A DNA stretch of 64,000 nucleotides. Source: Apoderus coryli (Eukaryota > Arthropoda > Insecta > Coleoptera > Attelabidae). The notes under the pieces are model-generated. The model searched no databases, was not told where the DNA came from, and saw only the letters and a list, made by a program, of their open reading frames with translations. Position numbers and translations under genes: made by a program. Of the stretch, positions 11,463 to 23,956 are shown one piece after another. Positions within the stretch are counted from its first letter, which is position 1, and each line of letters begins with the position of its first letter. The stretch covers positions 29,946,001-30,010,000 of the forward strand of contig OU452201.1 in the NCBI GenBank assembly GCA_911728435.2. Direction: 5' to 3'.

Positions 11463-11850
11463 TTATGACGCACTAAAAATTTTTTTTAAGATAAAGATGA
11501 TATAACCATTTTGAAGTTCCTTGAGACGATTAAGACCATTTCCAGATGGAAGTCTGTTTGTCTGTGTGTGTGTCTGTAGGTCTGTAGGTATTCTTCCACG
11601 ATAGCGCCTAAACGCTTTAACCAATTGAGCTAAATTTTGGTGTATGAGCGATAGGTTACTTTTCATATTTGCCCGCATAATTCTCGAGAAAATTGCGTTT
11701 AAAATTTCACCAGTTATGTAGTTGAAACCTATAACTATTATTACAATATTATACAGTAAAGGGTTTTTGGTGCCATAACACCCGTGCGCTTCGCATGCGG
11801 CAAGTGCTGTGTTCGAATCCCAGCTCTATTTTTTTTTTTTAATTTTTGAA
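11463..11850 (+). repeat. Dispersed repeat with a tRNA-Ala-like segment, copy 1
   Basis: This stretch matches 42741-43045 in reverse orientation. Shared parts are a CCATTTCCATATGG-like block, a GTCTGT-rich run, GCGCCTAAACGCTTTAACCA, and near 11780-11828 a tRNA-like end with CTTCGCAT and GTTCGAATCCCAGCTCT (a B-box and T-arm). The T-run that follows could be a Pol III stop. The tRNA-like part is at the 3' end, not the 5' end as in a normal SINE. Confidence 0.5.
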
Positions 11851-11959
11851 TAAAGTAGTTTGTTTGTTACGTTAGTTTATTAGAAATAATGAAAATAATA
11901 CAATTATAATAATAATTATTATTAAAATTCTGTTTCGTTACGCAGGTTATATATTTTTG

Positions 11960-13110
11960 ATTATATTAGCTTTATTCGGGTTTGGAAATTAGAACCGTTC
12001 TAGGACAGTTATCGGACTGTGTGAGAACTGCGCCGAACTGGTTGCGCCTTGGCTAAAATTCTCGGACCGTTCTATTACTGTTCAAAATTGTGGAAAACCC
12101 GAACGCTTCATCTTCATCTATACCAAACATAAATAATATATAACCTAACTTTAATGTACAAACAATAAAATAATATCGTGGATGTTCTTGACTTCTACTT
12201 GATGAAAATTAATTTTAAAGGTTTTGAAGAAAACAAGAAATGTTTTTAAATAATTTTACAAAATATGGTACATCTGGCTTCTTCAGATAGCCACTGTGTT
12301 GGTGAAACAATTGTTATGTGTTGTGTAATAAATTTTCACAAAATTATTTAAAAACATTATTTTCTTCAAAAAGTTTAATAAAATAAGAGCCAAACGTTTA
12401 TTGTATCTATTGATTTTCTTTTTGGTTTATTTGGATTTTTCATTTTCATTCAAAATGGGTAGTGAATATGAGTTAACAAAGCATAAAACATTCATGAAGA
12501 CAAAATACAAATGTTTAATATAATTATTATCATTGTCTTCTTTTAGATATAATAAATATATAATATTGTTTTTTTTTTTTAATAAATGGAGTCCACCTTT
12601 TTAAATATAGATAAGTTTAATTATAATATAACATTATTTAATCATCTAATATATATGTTGAAAAATAAATCTGCGTAATTGAATTAAACCACTCGAAAAC
12701 AATAAACTGAACGTGTAATAAAACAATATATATAAATTAACAATAACTTGAACTGGACTATGAATAATTGAAACTAACAAATTACAAAAAAACTCAGAAA
12801 AGAAAATTCTCTAATAATGACAACTTCAAAATTAAATTATAATATTTGACATCTGCTGTCACTGGGTGATTTCTGCCTTCTTCGCAACAATATAATTAAA
12901 TATATTATGTGATAAGATTTACGTTTTATGTTAAAATTAAACTCAAAACATAAATAACACGTTTATTGATATGCGCATGTGTAGCAAATAATCCAAAAAC
13001 AGTCAGAGATCAGTTCTTGCCCAGCAGCAGGGATCGATTCTGACAGTTCTAGAACCGTTCTCGGACTTTTTTTATTTCAAACCCGAACACCAAACTGCTG
13101 GTTCTAGAAC
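11960..13110. repeat. Region with inverted AGAACCGTTCTAG-type repeats
   Basis: TTCGGGTTTGGAAATTAGAA near 11976 and the inverted TTTCAAACCCGAA near 13074 bracket about 1.1 kb. The words GAACCGTTCT and CAGTTCTAGAA recur at both ends. It may be an old non-autonomous DNA element, into which the 12230-12370 Penelope-type relic fell. No coding potential. Confidence 0.35.
12225..12372 (+). repeat. Penelope-type terminal-repeat relic
   Basis: Arms containing GTTTTTAAATAATTTT are inverted around CTTCTTCAGATAGCCACTG and TTGGTGAAACAATTG. The central order (CAGATA, stem, GAAAC) is again that of a worn hammerhead motif. Repeat family related to those at 10123 and 31037. Confidence 0.4.
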
Positions 13111-13154
13111 CGTTCTAAATCAGTTCAAGAAAACTCGAACATGTAAATTTGAAC

Positions 13155-13203
13155 TGCGGACACTCCTGACAGAACTGTTCTAGAACTGTCAGGAGTGTCC
13201 GCA
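13155..13203. repeat. Perfect 17-bp inverted repeat (hairpin)
   Basis: TGCGGACACTCCTGACA at 13155-13171 is repeated perfectly inverted at 13187-13203, with a 15-nt spacer that itself contains GTTCTAGAAC. It can form a stable stem-loop. Confidence 0.85.
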
Positions 13204-13437
13204 TAAAGCTATTATATCTTGTCGGGAAAGTTTTGGGGCGACACAACCGATTTTTTTCTAGTTCATAACTCACCTATAGTAAAACACTTGCGCTTGATGG
13301 AGACTAGATTTCAAATCATTCAAACATAAAATAAAGAGACAATAGGGATTTATGTAGTTGCAAGATTGTAATTGAAAAGATAATTCATTTAATTCATTTT
13401 CATTCTAATATGAATGTTCGTATAACTATATATATGA

Positions 13438-13599
<162 letters not shown>

Positions 13600-14262
13600 T
13601 AAAAGATCCATACATAAATAATGATAACTGTCCAAAGTTATCACTCTTAAATTGAAACTCCATTTATAAGAAATATAATTAACGAACCGGAGTTTCAGAA
13701 AAAAAAATATTATGAAACACAGATCAGAGAAATTTATAGATGGGCAAATCTACCTATTTTTTTTTTGAATACTCACTACAGCGCTTCAAATGATGATGAT
13801 GTGTTCCGTAACTAAATGTAAAAATCCGCGAAATTTAAATTCTATCTATTTAATTCCTTGGATTAGTCATCCCAAAAATAATGAAAATGCGGTTTTTAGT
13901 AGATTTTTAAAAAAAATCTAACTATTCAGGAGATCGACACAACCGAAATTTTGAAAAATTTTTATGCAGTACTTCATTTTATGACCCCTGGATCCTAAAA
14001 ATGACCTCAGTTCAAAAGTTTATATATCTATATATACATATAAGCTAAGGGAAAATATTCACTTAAAGTGACTCAACTAGTAGTTGAATAAATTCTATAT
14101 ATATTATATAGAAAAGCCAAATATATACAGTATGTCCACGGATGCGGTTAACAAGAGGACAAATGGACCAAAAATTGAAAGATACGAAAAAAAGTTATTC
14201 TTGATAATAATGTTTGCTTGTCTAAAAAATAAGAACTACCATGAAAAAAATTATTTTTATTA

Positions 14263-15527
14263 AACAGGGCGTCTCAAAAAGGCATAAATATAAAATTAAA
14301 CACGAGCAAACAGTCATATTTTGGTGTCTTAGCGTAAAATGATAAATAGAAAAAATGCTCCAAAGTTAATCTTGACCCTGATTCCAGAGTTACAGAAGAA
14401 TATTTAAATTTATGAAAATATTTTTTTTTTCATGTGTACATGTCCGCTATTTAATACTTTACTTAATTATTACCTTTACATTAGGTACCTTATTGTTGTT
14501 GTAGTAGTTGTCAGTGTCAAAAAAATTTTGCTTGTCGAAAAAATAAGAACTACTATGAACAAAATTATTTTTATTAAATTTAAATGAAAATTAATAAACA
14601 GAGATAAACATAACGCAATCATATTCATGGTTCAAAGACCCCTCCCCCATATTCGACACACTTTTCCCACTGCTTCCTAATGTGATCAAACTGGCTCGAA
14701 TCTCTTGAATTGTCAATGATTCCACAGCTCGCCTGATTCTTAATTTTAAAAGTTCAATATTGGAATCCATTGGTTGCGCATAGGTAAGCTGCTTTAGATG
14801 GCCCCAAAGGAAAGAATCGGCTAATGTCAGGTCGGGACTTCTTGGGGGCCATAAAATTGATCCATTTCTTCCTATCCATCTGACACCGAATTTCTGGTTC
14901 AGCCATTCTCTAACCTCTCCATGGCAGTACTGACGACTTGCGGGAATTCTAAATTCGGGATTCTCTTTACTCCAATATCTCACATATTAAGAAGCTACAG
15001 TTCCGTTAGTTGAAAATGTTGATTCATCAGAAAATATTATAAGCTTGTGAATATTTCTATTGCCGTTTAAAATCTGATTTCCAACCCACAAACAAAAATC
15101 TAGCCTTTTTGCTTCATCCCCAGCATCCAAAGTTTGGTTGAAATGAGGCTTGTAAGGATAAATTTTCTTTTCTTTTAAAACTTTTTGTATGGTAGATTTT
15201 CCCACCACCTCTAAATTCTTAGACCTTTTTCTTAAAGAAAGCAATGGATTTTCATTTATTAATTCCAATATCAAAACTGTACTGGCATCGTCCTCATTAT
15301 ATTGTTTCTTTTCTTTTTTAATATTAAAAACTGATCCTGTTCTTTCAAATTTGTTCACCAATTTGTGAACAGCAACTTTCGAAACGTATACGCCAGGAAA
15401 TTTGGGGTGGAATTCCTCTACTAAATTTGGAGCATTTTTTCTATTTATCATTTTACGCTAAGACACCAAAATGTGACTGTTTCCTCTTGTTTAATTTTAT
15501 ATTTATGCCTTTTTGAGACGCCCTGTT
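14263..15527 (-). mobile_element. mariner-like transposon, internally deleted
   Basis: Ends AACAGGGCGTCTCAAAAAGG and inverse, flanked by TA (14261-14262; 15528-15529). TIRs run for about 100 bp. The flanks also read TTAA on both sides, because the target was the centre of a palindrome. It carries the transposase relic at 14591-15451. A partial repeat of the outer arm occurs again near 14530-14575. Confidence 0.75.
14591..15451 (-). pseudogene. mariner-like transposase lacking the second catalytic Asp
   Basis: The minus strand begins MINRKNAPNLVEEFHPKFPG with helix-turn-helix sequence (LVNKFERTGSVFNIKK) and reaches IIFSDESTFSTNGTVAS, which includes the first catalytic Asp. An in-frame TAA (14984-14986) follows. 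Reading on in the same frame gives RYWSKENPEFRIPASRQ, then directly EVREWLNQKFGVRWIGRNG and WPPRSPDLTLADSFLWGHLK with the third Asp. About 80 residues, including the usual QQDGAPPH motif, are missing between them. Both the stop and the deletion make it inactive. Confidence 0.82.
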
Positions 15528-15666
15528 TAATAAAAATAATTTTTTTCATGGTAGTTTTTATTTTTTCGACAAGCAAACATTTTTATCAAGAATAACTTTT
15601 TTTCGTATCTTTCAATTTTTGGTCCATTTGTCCTCTTGTTAACCGCATCCGTGGACATACTGTATA

Positions 15667-16319
15667 TGGGATATAGAAACTTTGCGTCACGTTCTAGGCC
15701 GCATTTTTTGACCAATCGAAACAAAATTTGGTTAAAAAATCGGCTAGATCATGGAATCGCGTGAGTTCGTTGGCGATTGAAATCGGAGAGCTAATTTCAG
15801 AATGGCGGCCTGTCAAAGTTTTAAAAAAATCATATTTTTTTCGTTGTTAATAGAAAATACCGATGTTACATATCAAATGATAGAGCACTTAAATCTCTAC
15901 AATATTTATTTGGAGAGTTTTTTCATCGCTGGCATATTTAAGTAAATGTAAGTCAATATAAAGTAACAAAAAATAAAAAAAATATCATCACCCGCTATAC
16001 CTGTAATTATTTTGACAACTAAACACCTGTGAAATAACAATAAGACCGTACTTACGTATGTATTATAGTATAATGGGTATTTCAGTTAAAATAACTGTCA
16101 ATATGACACTTTGGTTATATTTGGCGAATGTCAGAATATTCCATTATTTGTTTATTAATAGTGGGTGTCAGTGGTAGACTAAGTAGAAATAAAAAACACA
16201 TAAATCAAAAATCTACTTTTCCGACTGGCTGCCATCGGGATTTTTTTGATCTTAATTTCATATTGCTTAGAATTAAAGCAATATTCTAAATGAAATTCAA
16301 TAGAATTAAAATACAGTAA
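15667..16319. other. Intron stretch without recognisable features
   Basis: AT-rich sequence between the palindromic element and the LINE 3' end. No frame or repeat could be supported. Confidence 0.5.
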
Positions 16320-16325
16320 AATAAT

Positions 16326-19300
16326 TTATTTATTTAAGATACAACTGCCCTGACAGAATATATCCAATTAAAGGGCAGGTACAGAAGCAATAACAAATAT
16401 TGAAATTACACACTATACATAATACATAAATAAAATGTTAAGATATAACATGAAATAGAACACATCACAATACATGCAAATAACAATAGATTAGAGAATA
16501 AACATAGTATTTAAATTTTAATAATAAAATAATACAATACCAATATACGTACTCAAACGTTTCCGAAAGATACCAAATATCATTGTTCAAAAAACACTCT
16601 CTTTATCTTTGTACAAAATATGTCAATATCACCTGAGACCGAATCACAAACACGACACATCTCAAATAGCGGCGAGAATAGCAACAAATTCGTGCGCGCG
16701 GCCGGCAAATAGAAGTTTGATCCGATGGTTCTTGTTCGTGAGCTTGGTATACGAAAAGGTATTAGAGAAAGTAACTCTGAGCAGTCAATCATTCCATTAA
16801 AAAGTTTGAAAAAAAAATACGTATGAGGCATACTCTCTGCGTCTGTCAAGAGGCTTCAAATTAAAACGATTTAACAAGAGGTATTGAGGAAATCCAATGA
16901 ATGGGTATACCGCATCGCATTTAAACCACAAGTACTTCGCAAATCTACGTTGGATCTTCTCTAAACTATTCGAATGAACAGCGTAACCCGGATTGCACAC
17001 CACTGAGGCGTACTCCAGCCTAGTGATGCAAAATTACCGGTAATTTATTTTTTGGTAAGAACATTGGAAATATTACGTAATTTTAGGTAATATTGCTGAA
17101 CAACTTAGAAAAAGCTGGTTTTACAATATGCAAAGAAGCTTTAACAAATTAAACAATAATTGCCTCAATTATATGGCTCTAAAAGGTCAATAAAACACAA
17201 AATAAACTGAAATCTGAAACTATATAGTTTTATGCCTAATACAAATTTTATAATAAAAAAAAATAAGTTAAGTATGCAGGTTATGTTTATTAGAAATAAC
17301 ATAATATATTATTTTGATGTGCAGTAGTAAACATAAAGATTATATGAAAACAGAATTTATAAATAAATATTAACTCTTGATTAATAATTAAAAAAGGTAA
17401 CATATCACAAACTGAAAAAAATCGTTAAAACTTAATCACACAATTCTTAGATAGGCCAAAGAATAGGTACATATGATAAAAATAGTTTTCAGTCGGTAAA
17501 AATAAATATTTAGTCATTATTTGCTAAACCCTCATCCGCAGACAAATCCTCGGATAATTCAGATTCAGTTTCATTAAAAGTATTTGTAACTGTTGATGGG
17601 GTCATTAATACAACATTTTTCATTTCGGCACGGTTATTGTGTAAGAATTTCCGATTAGTTCGTATGTAAACGAGCTTCACATATTATAGCGATGGCGTAA
17701 GAGCTAAGCAACAGCTATCACTAGACGTGTTGCAGCATGTTGAAACAAGTTAGGTACCAACTTTAACGTAATATTGAAGCGAATATTACCGGGGATATTA
17801 CCCCGAAAATTAACGAAATTTTTCGGAAATATTACAGTAACAATGTAACGTTACCGGATGGTAGAGGTAATATTACGTAATATAACCGGAAATTCTGATG
17901 GTAATATTCGGACCGTGCATCACTACTCCAGCCGCGATCTAACAAACGAATTAAAAAGTAATATAAGTGTAGAAGAAGAGTGGAAATACCTAGAGTTTCG
18001 CATTATGAAACCCAAGCTCTTGTAAGAAGAAGAAGCCGCAATAATTTCAGCAACATGCCTCATGAAACTGAGCTTCTCATCAAACCATACGCCCACATCC
18101 TTCACCCCAGAACACTTCCCAAGAACCTGAGAGTTAACGCTATAAATAAAATTAATTGGGTTCAATTGGCGTCAATAAGTTACTGAACAACATTTACTTA
18201 AATTTAAGTGAAGTCTATTTCGACTACACCACTGATATAATCCATTCAAGTCACTCTGTAAGTCCAAGCAGTCCATGTCAGAGGTAATACCTACAGGAGT
18301 ATATTTTAAAATCATCGGCAAACAATAACGAGTCACACTTGAGTGCCCGGACATTAACAGATCTAAACCCTCGATATTCAACATACTGCATGCGGTTCTC
18401 GAAATATGAGGCAAAGAACGATAAGAGACCCGAAGAAAACCCAAAACCAACCAACTTACTCAAGAGGTGGTCCAGTCCGTCAAGTAGTTACTACTCGCCT
18501 CAGCGCTCTGAACTCGTTCAGCGAATCGATATCACCCGTCCGCCTATAATTTTTCCATAATTTTGATTTTAATTTAATTTGATGCACAATCTCGCCGGTA
18601 AACCATGGTGGATATGCACAATGCTTCGCATAGGAAACAGAAACAGTGTCCTTAAAAATGTTATTGAGTGTAGAATAAAACAAGTCACAAGCATCATTCA
18701 CATCGTCACAGTTATCCAAGTATGAGAAGTCTGCTGTTAGCATACAATTATACAGGGAAATGAAATTGGCTTTTTTAAAATTGAATGATGGCTTAAGACT
18801 GTCTGAACTCAGCTGTTCCGAGCAAGATGTCAAAGAAAAGGTAATATCAAGCGGAGGATGGTGAGCGTCCACATGTACCACAGGATCTTCGGAACATGAC
18901 ACACAAGATTGAATCTTCCCAGAACAAGATCAAGCAACCTTCCATTACCATTTAAAACATGATGAAATTTTTTTACATCTAGGAATTGACACACATTGTT
19001 AAGTGCTGAAATATAGGTATTTATGGTGTTACTGTTGTAAAATTCAATAAATGGAGGTATGTTAAAGTCACCCCGTATTATAAGTTTGTGATTATTTAGG
19101 AGATGTTCAGAGTTTACAAGGTCATCAAAGAAGAGTTCATAAGGCAATATAGGGAGGCTAGGGGGAATGTAGACAACCATGATGTAAAGAGTTACACCAC
19201 TAAATCCAACCTTGATTAGCAATGAATCAATCTCGGGAACAGAAGCACGAAACTCACACAAACTCACCACACATCTATCTGAGACAGCAAATAATAATGA
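16326..19300 (-). pseudogene. LINE (family D, CR1/Jockey-like) with endonuclease and RT pieces
   Basis: On the minus strand from the right: an apurinic-type endonuclease C-terminus (19270-18830: VVYIPPSLPILPYELFFDDL, then IIRGDFNIPP, then GNGRLLDLVL), a linker (18902-18480), an RT palm piece (YFENRMQYVEYRGF, LFADDFKIYSC), then the thumb and tail (18165-17926 and, beyond the hAT insertion, 17012-16580). The RT fingers are deleted around 18463-18480 and several frames are broken. The 3' end at 16326-16380 reads as a TTATTTATTTAAGATAC head followed by CTGCCCTGACAG on the + strand, the same 3' end as the LINE at 54992-56886. Confidence 0.8.
17021..17925. mobile_element. Non-autonomous hAT element in the LINE
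   Basis: Ends TAGTGATGCA and TGCATCACTA are flanked by perfect 8-bp copies of CTCCAGCC (17013-17020 and 17926-17933). An 8-bp duplication and this TIR are typical of hAT. Both ends are rich in GGTAATATTACG-like words. A short minus-strand frame near 17520-17640 (STVTNTFNETESELSEDLSA) may be a transposase leftover, but is too short to name. Confidence 0.88.
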
Positions 19301-20540
19301 TTATTTCATAATTATTTTTAAATGTTTTCTATTAAAGGTTAATGAATTTCTTTAAGATAGCCTATTCCAAGCAATATAAAACTAACTGCTTTTAGAGAGA
19401 AATTAGCGAATTAATTTAAATTGTATTTCCGCCGATGCTATGGTAGTTTTGTCATTATCGGGAAATTTACCCGTGCATTTTTAAATATTTGCTGGACAAC
19501 TAGTGGAAAATGACAAACAGCACTACAGTGTACTACATTTTTAAATTATGATTGAACATAATATAATAAAGGCATTTAAAGACAGTCGTAGAAAAAAAAA
19601 ATATTTGTTTTAAACAAAATACAAAATAAGTAGGAAGTTTATTGGCCCAATATTACAAGGGTGTCTGTCATAAATTTAAAAAATTTGTCTTTGATGATGA
19701 ATAATTTTCACTGTTACAAAAATTATTTGATATATTAAAATTCGTTCTATTTCGGGGCCGAAAACCCTAGAGGTATCAGCAAAATGTATGTCACATACTT
19801 TGAAGGAGAGCTAAACACCATTGTTACCTTATCTGTAACAATCAATACTATATAGAAATTTCACCACACTATTAATAAATACCTTGGGATCTTTTGGTAA
19901 ATAATGACATTTTATTAAGGCACCCAGAAATACGGAATTTAAACACCATTTTTTACAGTCACAATTATTGTTCATATACAACAAATATCACACACAACAA
20001 CACAGCAAATTTACAATTAATTTTCTAATAAAAATCTGTGAAGATATATGAGCTTGATGAAGCAAAACGAACAATAAAATAAAAAGAAATATTAATTACA
20101 AATTGCTGGTTACATAAAGTAGCAAGACTTTTAGTTATGTTGGAAATTTGTTTCACACTACCATGCTTTCACCAGACGGGCCGTGATCGGCAGGCAGTGT
20201 GACCCAAATACCCAACATTTACGAAGAGCTAATACTAGCATGAGAGATGACTGACAAAGAGATGTTTTTGGCGACATCTAGCGTGAGCAGGCAATATTAA
20301 TTAATTTGACGCTAATGGCAGATAACAGCCGTATTATGTATCTAAAACGGTAAGGCAGCACTTCAGGTCATGTGTTCCAGAACTAGGCAAAATACGTTAC
20401 TGACGTAAAAAAATGTGATATATCAAACGGTTTGTGACGGCTAAAGGCCGTTTGTCAAAATGCTATTTAAAAAGTGACATAGTACCAAATATACTAAGCG
20501 TTCAGTTTTCAGACCAACTTTATTCTTATGTACTGTCGCG
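19301..20540. other. Intron stretch without recognisable genes
   Basis: About 1.2 kb of AT-rich sequence. I see no coding frame, inverted repeat or RNA gene. Confidence 0.5.
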
Positions 20541-20551
20541 TCCTGTATATA

Positions 20552-22044
20552 CAAGGTGTTTCAGAAAGACGCGGCAATATTTAAAGGGGTGATTTCTTTG
20601 GTGATTTGATAAAAAAAAAGTTCCCATAAACATACGCCCGGAAATGCATTGTTGCCAAGATACAAGGTGTTATTTTTTTTTTTTTTTGTAAATAAAGGAC
20701 TTTTTTTAATTAGTGAAATATCTTCTTACGGATTTCTTTGAAATTTGTCGGCGTTGTTGCTAGAAATAGGGGAAACTAGATTAAAATTATCAAGTCCAAT
20801 GGCGTTAGGGTGCAACTTAATAAAAATTATTGACAAAAAATTTACGCCACTGACTGTAATCTAATTTCGATATTGTCTTGAGATAAAACAACTAAAACTA
20901 CAACTTTTTTTATTTCTTGTATTTTTTTCATATGTTGCTTTGTTTACGAAATGAAAATTTAAAGCATTTTTCAAAATATCGAAGAACATTTGCGAATAAG
21001 TCAACTAAAAATAACATTAACATTTCGAAGCAAGAAGAAAATAAATAAATACATCAAATTAACATTTATATCTAATACAAAAACTGTTGAAAGTGAGTTC
21101 GGATACATGAATCCAATCTTCTCTTCATTGACTGACAAACTCTCTCAAAAATACCAGGGTCGATTCTAATCAAATTAAACCCAGCAATAATGCGATTTCT
21201 CAGGTCCTTCACATTTTCCACAGGAGTAGCGTAAACTATAGACTTCAGGTGGCCCCACATGATAAAACTTCAGCAACTTTTCGAGTAGAAGTACCTGGAT
21301 TGGATTGGAATTTCTTCAACTATGTTCAGCACATGCTCTACCGTTCTTGCTGTCTTTGACCTTCCTGGTCTTCCACGTCTTTTTAGTGTGCCTGTTTCAT
21401 GAAGGTGTCGTCGGTGAATGCTTTCGAAAATTTTTCTATCAGGAGCCATACGCTGTCAGTCTACAACCGCCTAGCCTCTAATGCATTGCCATCAGCGAGT
21501 TTTTATGAAGCAAAACTAGGAAACGATATTCTGAACGAAAATTTATCTTAGGTTCGTGCAACCGTTCCAAAAAAGGAGTAATATGGTGTCTGTATGGGAC
21601 ATCACAAATAAACCTAACACAGGCATTCTGCACCCTATTTTAATTTGATTGTACTGCATCAAAAAATGGTAGTAGACCTGCGAGCAATAATCTATATTAT
21701 GGAAAAAATACAAGAGATGAAAAATTTGTAGTTTTAGTTGAATTATCTCAAGTCATCGAAATTAAATTAGTCACTGGCGTACATTTTGTTTGTCAATAAT
21801 TTTTATAAAGTTGCTTCCCTAACGCCAGTGGACTTAATAATTTTGATCTGGTTAGAGCCATATAAACTCACTATTTCTAGTTAAGGAGATATCTGCCTTA
21901 ATTAAAAAAAAATGTTATTTACAAAAAAAAAACTTTAACACCTTGTATCTTGGAATCAATGCATTTCCGAACGTACTTCTTTTTCATAAAATGATCTGAG
22001 AAATCACCCCCTTAAATATTGCCGCGTCCGTATGAAACACCTTG
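20552..22044 (-). mobile_element. Long-TIR mariner-like element, internally deleted
   Basis: Ends CAAGGTGTTTCAGAAAGACG (left) and CAAGGTGTTTCATACGGACG (right, inverted), flanked by TA (20550-20551 and 22045-22046). The inverted arms can be followed for about 360 bp each. A transposase relic lies between. A right-end fragment of the same family occurs at 35630-35843. Confidence 0.82.
21072..21480 (-). pseudogene. mariner-like transposase, N- and C-terminal remnants
   Basis: The minus strand shows an N-terminal fragment (PDRKIFESIHRRHLHETGTL, then RRGRPGRSKTARTVEHVLN, about 21450-21300) and directly afterwards the C-terminus (MWGHLKSIVYATPVENVKDL, then FERVCQSMKRRLDSCI, ending 21072). The catalytic core between them is absent. 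The piece at 21490-21700 is not recognised. Confidence 0.7.
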
Positions 22045-22183
22045 TATTTAAATTATTTTAAATTTCCAAATAAAAAAATTGTAAATTCCATACCATTACA
22101 GAAAAACATATGTATCTATTAATTTGATCACTACAAATTCAGGCCTGAAAAATATGTTTAATTTTTTATTTTTTTTTATTTAG

Positions 22184-22501
<318 letters not shown>

Positions 22502-22868
22502 TAAACATAGTTCTGTCAAATGACTAAATACGTCACTGATAATAATTAAAGTGAGTTCTCGCTGAGAGTATAGGCATCTCCAGAGCTAGTTTGTCGAAAC
22601 GGTAAACACAACACTTGTATACGACCATCTAATTCTTTTCCGATGATAGAGGCGTCGCCTATTATTTAAAGTCGAGATTATTGACTGTTAGTTAGAACAT
22701 TGTATTTTTGGTTATCATGCAGGTATACAAATTCTTCAGCTTAAAACTTTCCACATCAAATCTGTCAATATAATATTCGTAAGAGATTCCCTGCTCTGGA
22801 TACACGCCGTCAGTAAAACAAAGTAATTCCCCCAAGAAACAGTATTCGAGATTCGAACAAACAACATA

Positions 22869-23111
22869 TTATGTAATGTAAAGCATTTGTAATGTATTGA
22901 TATTGCTGAAGAAAACGATAAGCTCTACTTCCGATATTTTGTTCAAAATGTGTGCTTTAAAACTCAAGACGGAATCAAACAACACTCCCAAATCTTGAAT
23001 CGCCAACCCTGTAATTATATATACTGGGACATATTTTCTTACCATACGTAACAACGCCGCAGATTTTATTATATACGTTTTGTAAATATATGTTTTCACA
23101 ACGACAATCAT
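22869..23111 (-). pseudogene. LINE RT C-terminal scrap
   Basis: The minus strand reads IQDLGVLFDSVLSFKAHI, the KDLGV motif found after the RT palm in CR1/Jockey-like LINEs, followed by NKISEVE. Only this short part is recognisable. Confidence 0.5.
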
Positions 23112-23176
23112 TTCTATAATGCTCGCCTCCTTTTATAATATATTAGTTTCATATTTTAACTTAATGTGTACATTCA

Positions 23177-23332
23177 TATTGAGTCATCCCTAATCATTTC
23201 TGAACTGCTATATGTCCATGAAAACATTTGTACCTATTTTAAAATAAATACATTCTATTAGAAATCATATAAATTGTAAATCTAAAGAAAACGAGAAATA
23301 AATATTAATAGCGATCTAGATAGGTCGCTAAT
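23177..23332 (+). repeat. Direct repeat, left copy
   Basis: About 155 bp running from TATTGAGTCATCCCTAATC to AGATAGGTCGCTAAT. It is repeated in the same orientation at 24717-24867 with about 10 percent difference. The ends do not read TG/CA, so these are not typical LTRs. The right end contains AGCGA and TCGCT as a short inverted pair. Confidence 0.85.
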
Positions 23333-23439
23333 ACGGCCATCCTGTCATTAGTTTGTCCTCAAACTGACATCTGAAACAAGAATAAGCCAACTTTGATTAG
23401 CACTAAGTTTCTAACTAATAATTATATTTCGAGTAGAAA

Positions 23440-23612
23440 TTAACCCCTTTCGACGAGTGATTAATGATTTCGACTAATGTTTAACTAGTTATTTCGCCTA
23501 GTTTAACCCCTTTTGACTAGTGATTTCGACTAATATTCAAAATTTCAGCTAGTGATTTCGACTAGTGATTAACCCCTTTCGACGAGTGATTAGTGATTTC
23601 GACTAATACTCA
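23440..23612 (+). repeat. Degenerate minisatellite
   Basis: Units built on GTGATTTCGACTAAT and TTAACCCCTTTCGAC repeat with irregular spacing. It directly abuts the glutamine-rich frame. Confidence 0.7.
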
Positions 23613-23887
23613 GCATTTGTTGTTGCTGTTGCACCGGTATTTGTTGTTGCTGTTGCACAGGAATCTGTTGCTGTTGAACTGTCATCTGCTGAACAGGAAC
23701 TGGTTGCTGTTGAGGAGGAATTTGTTGTTGTAACGGCATGTGTTGTGGCTGCTGCACAGGCATTTGTTCCTGGTGTTGAACAGGCAGCTGTTGTACAGAA
23801 ATCTGTGGTTGCATATTAATCTGTGTGTAAGGATAAGATCCATTTACTTGTTGTACATATTGCCCCTGTTGCTATATATATATATAT
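23590..23887 (-). CDS. Glutamine-rich open segment, unknown origin
   Basis: A minus-strand frame, open from just after a TATATAG at about 23873 down to a stop at 23590. It reads QQGQYVQQVNGSYPYTQINM and then repeated PVQQ/IPVQQQQQ units. The composition (Q and P with V/M/I) looks like a transcription-coactivator tail or a cuticle or silk-like repeat, but no family is recognised. The TATATAG could serve as a splice acceptor without a pyrimidine tract. It lies between the two direct repeats and may be a captured host exon. Function unknown. Confidence 0.3.
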
Positions 23888-23956
23888 ACTATTGACAATG
23901 GTCAATACTTTGTTGTTAAACAAAATGTGGTGGCGGTTGAGCTGACTTATTTATTC

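Larger units (their letters stand above)
14126..15664. mobile_element. Palindromic (foldback) element holding a mariner at its centre
   Basis: Outer ends TACAGTATGTCCACGGATGC (left) and its inverse (right, ending 15664) are flanked by TA at 14124-14125 and 15665-15666. The outer arms, 14126 to about 14262 and about 15528 to 15664, are near-identical inverted copies. Removing the inner mariner joins the arms into a palindrome centred on a single TA. Confidence 0.8.

Noticed and set aside
11776..11830. A functional tRNA gene
   Set aside because: Only the anticodon and T-arm parts are recognisable, stems are imperfect and no acceptor or D-arm is visible.
14260..15530. TTAA on both sides of the inner element, suggesting piggyBac
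   Set aside because: The encoded protein is mariner-like, and TTAA arises because the target was a palindrome centred on TA.
16609..16800. Plus-strand frame over the LINE D 3' part
   Set aside because: Antisense to the recognisable LINE tail.
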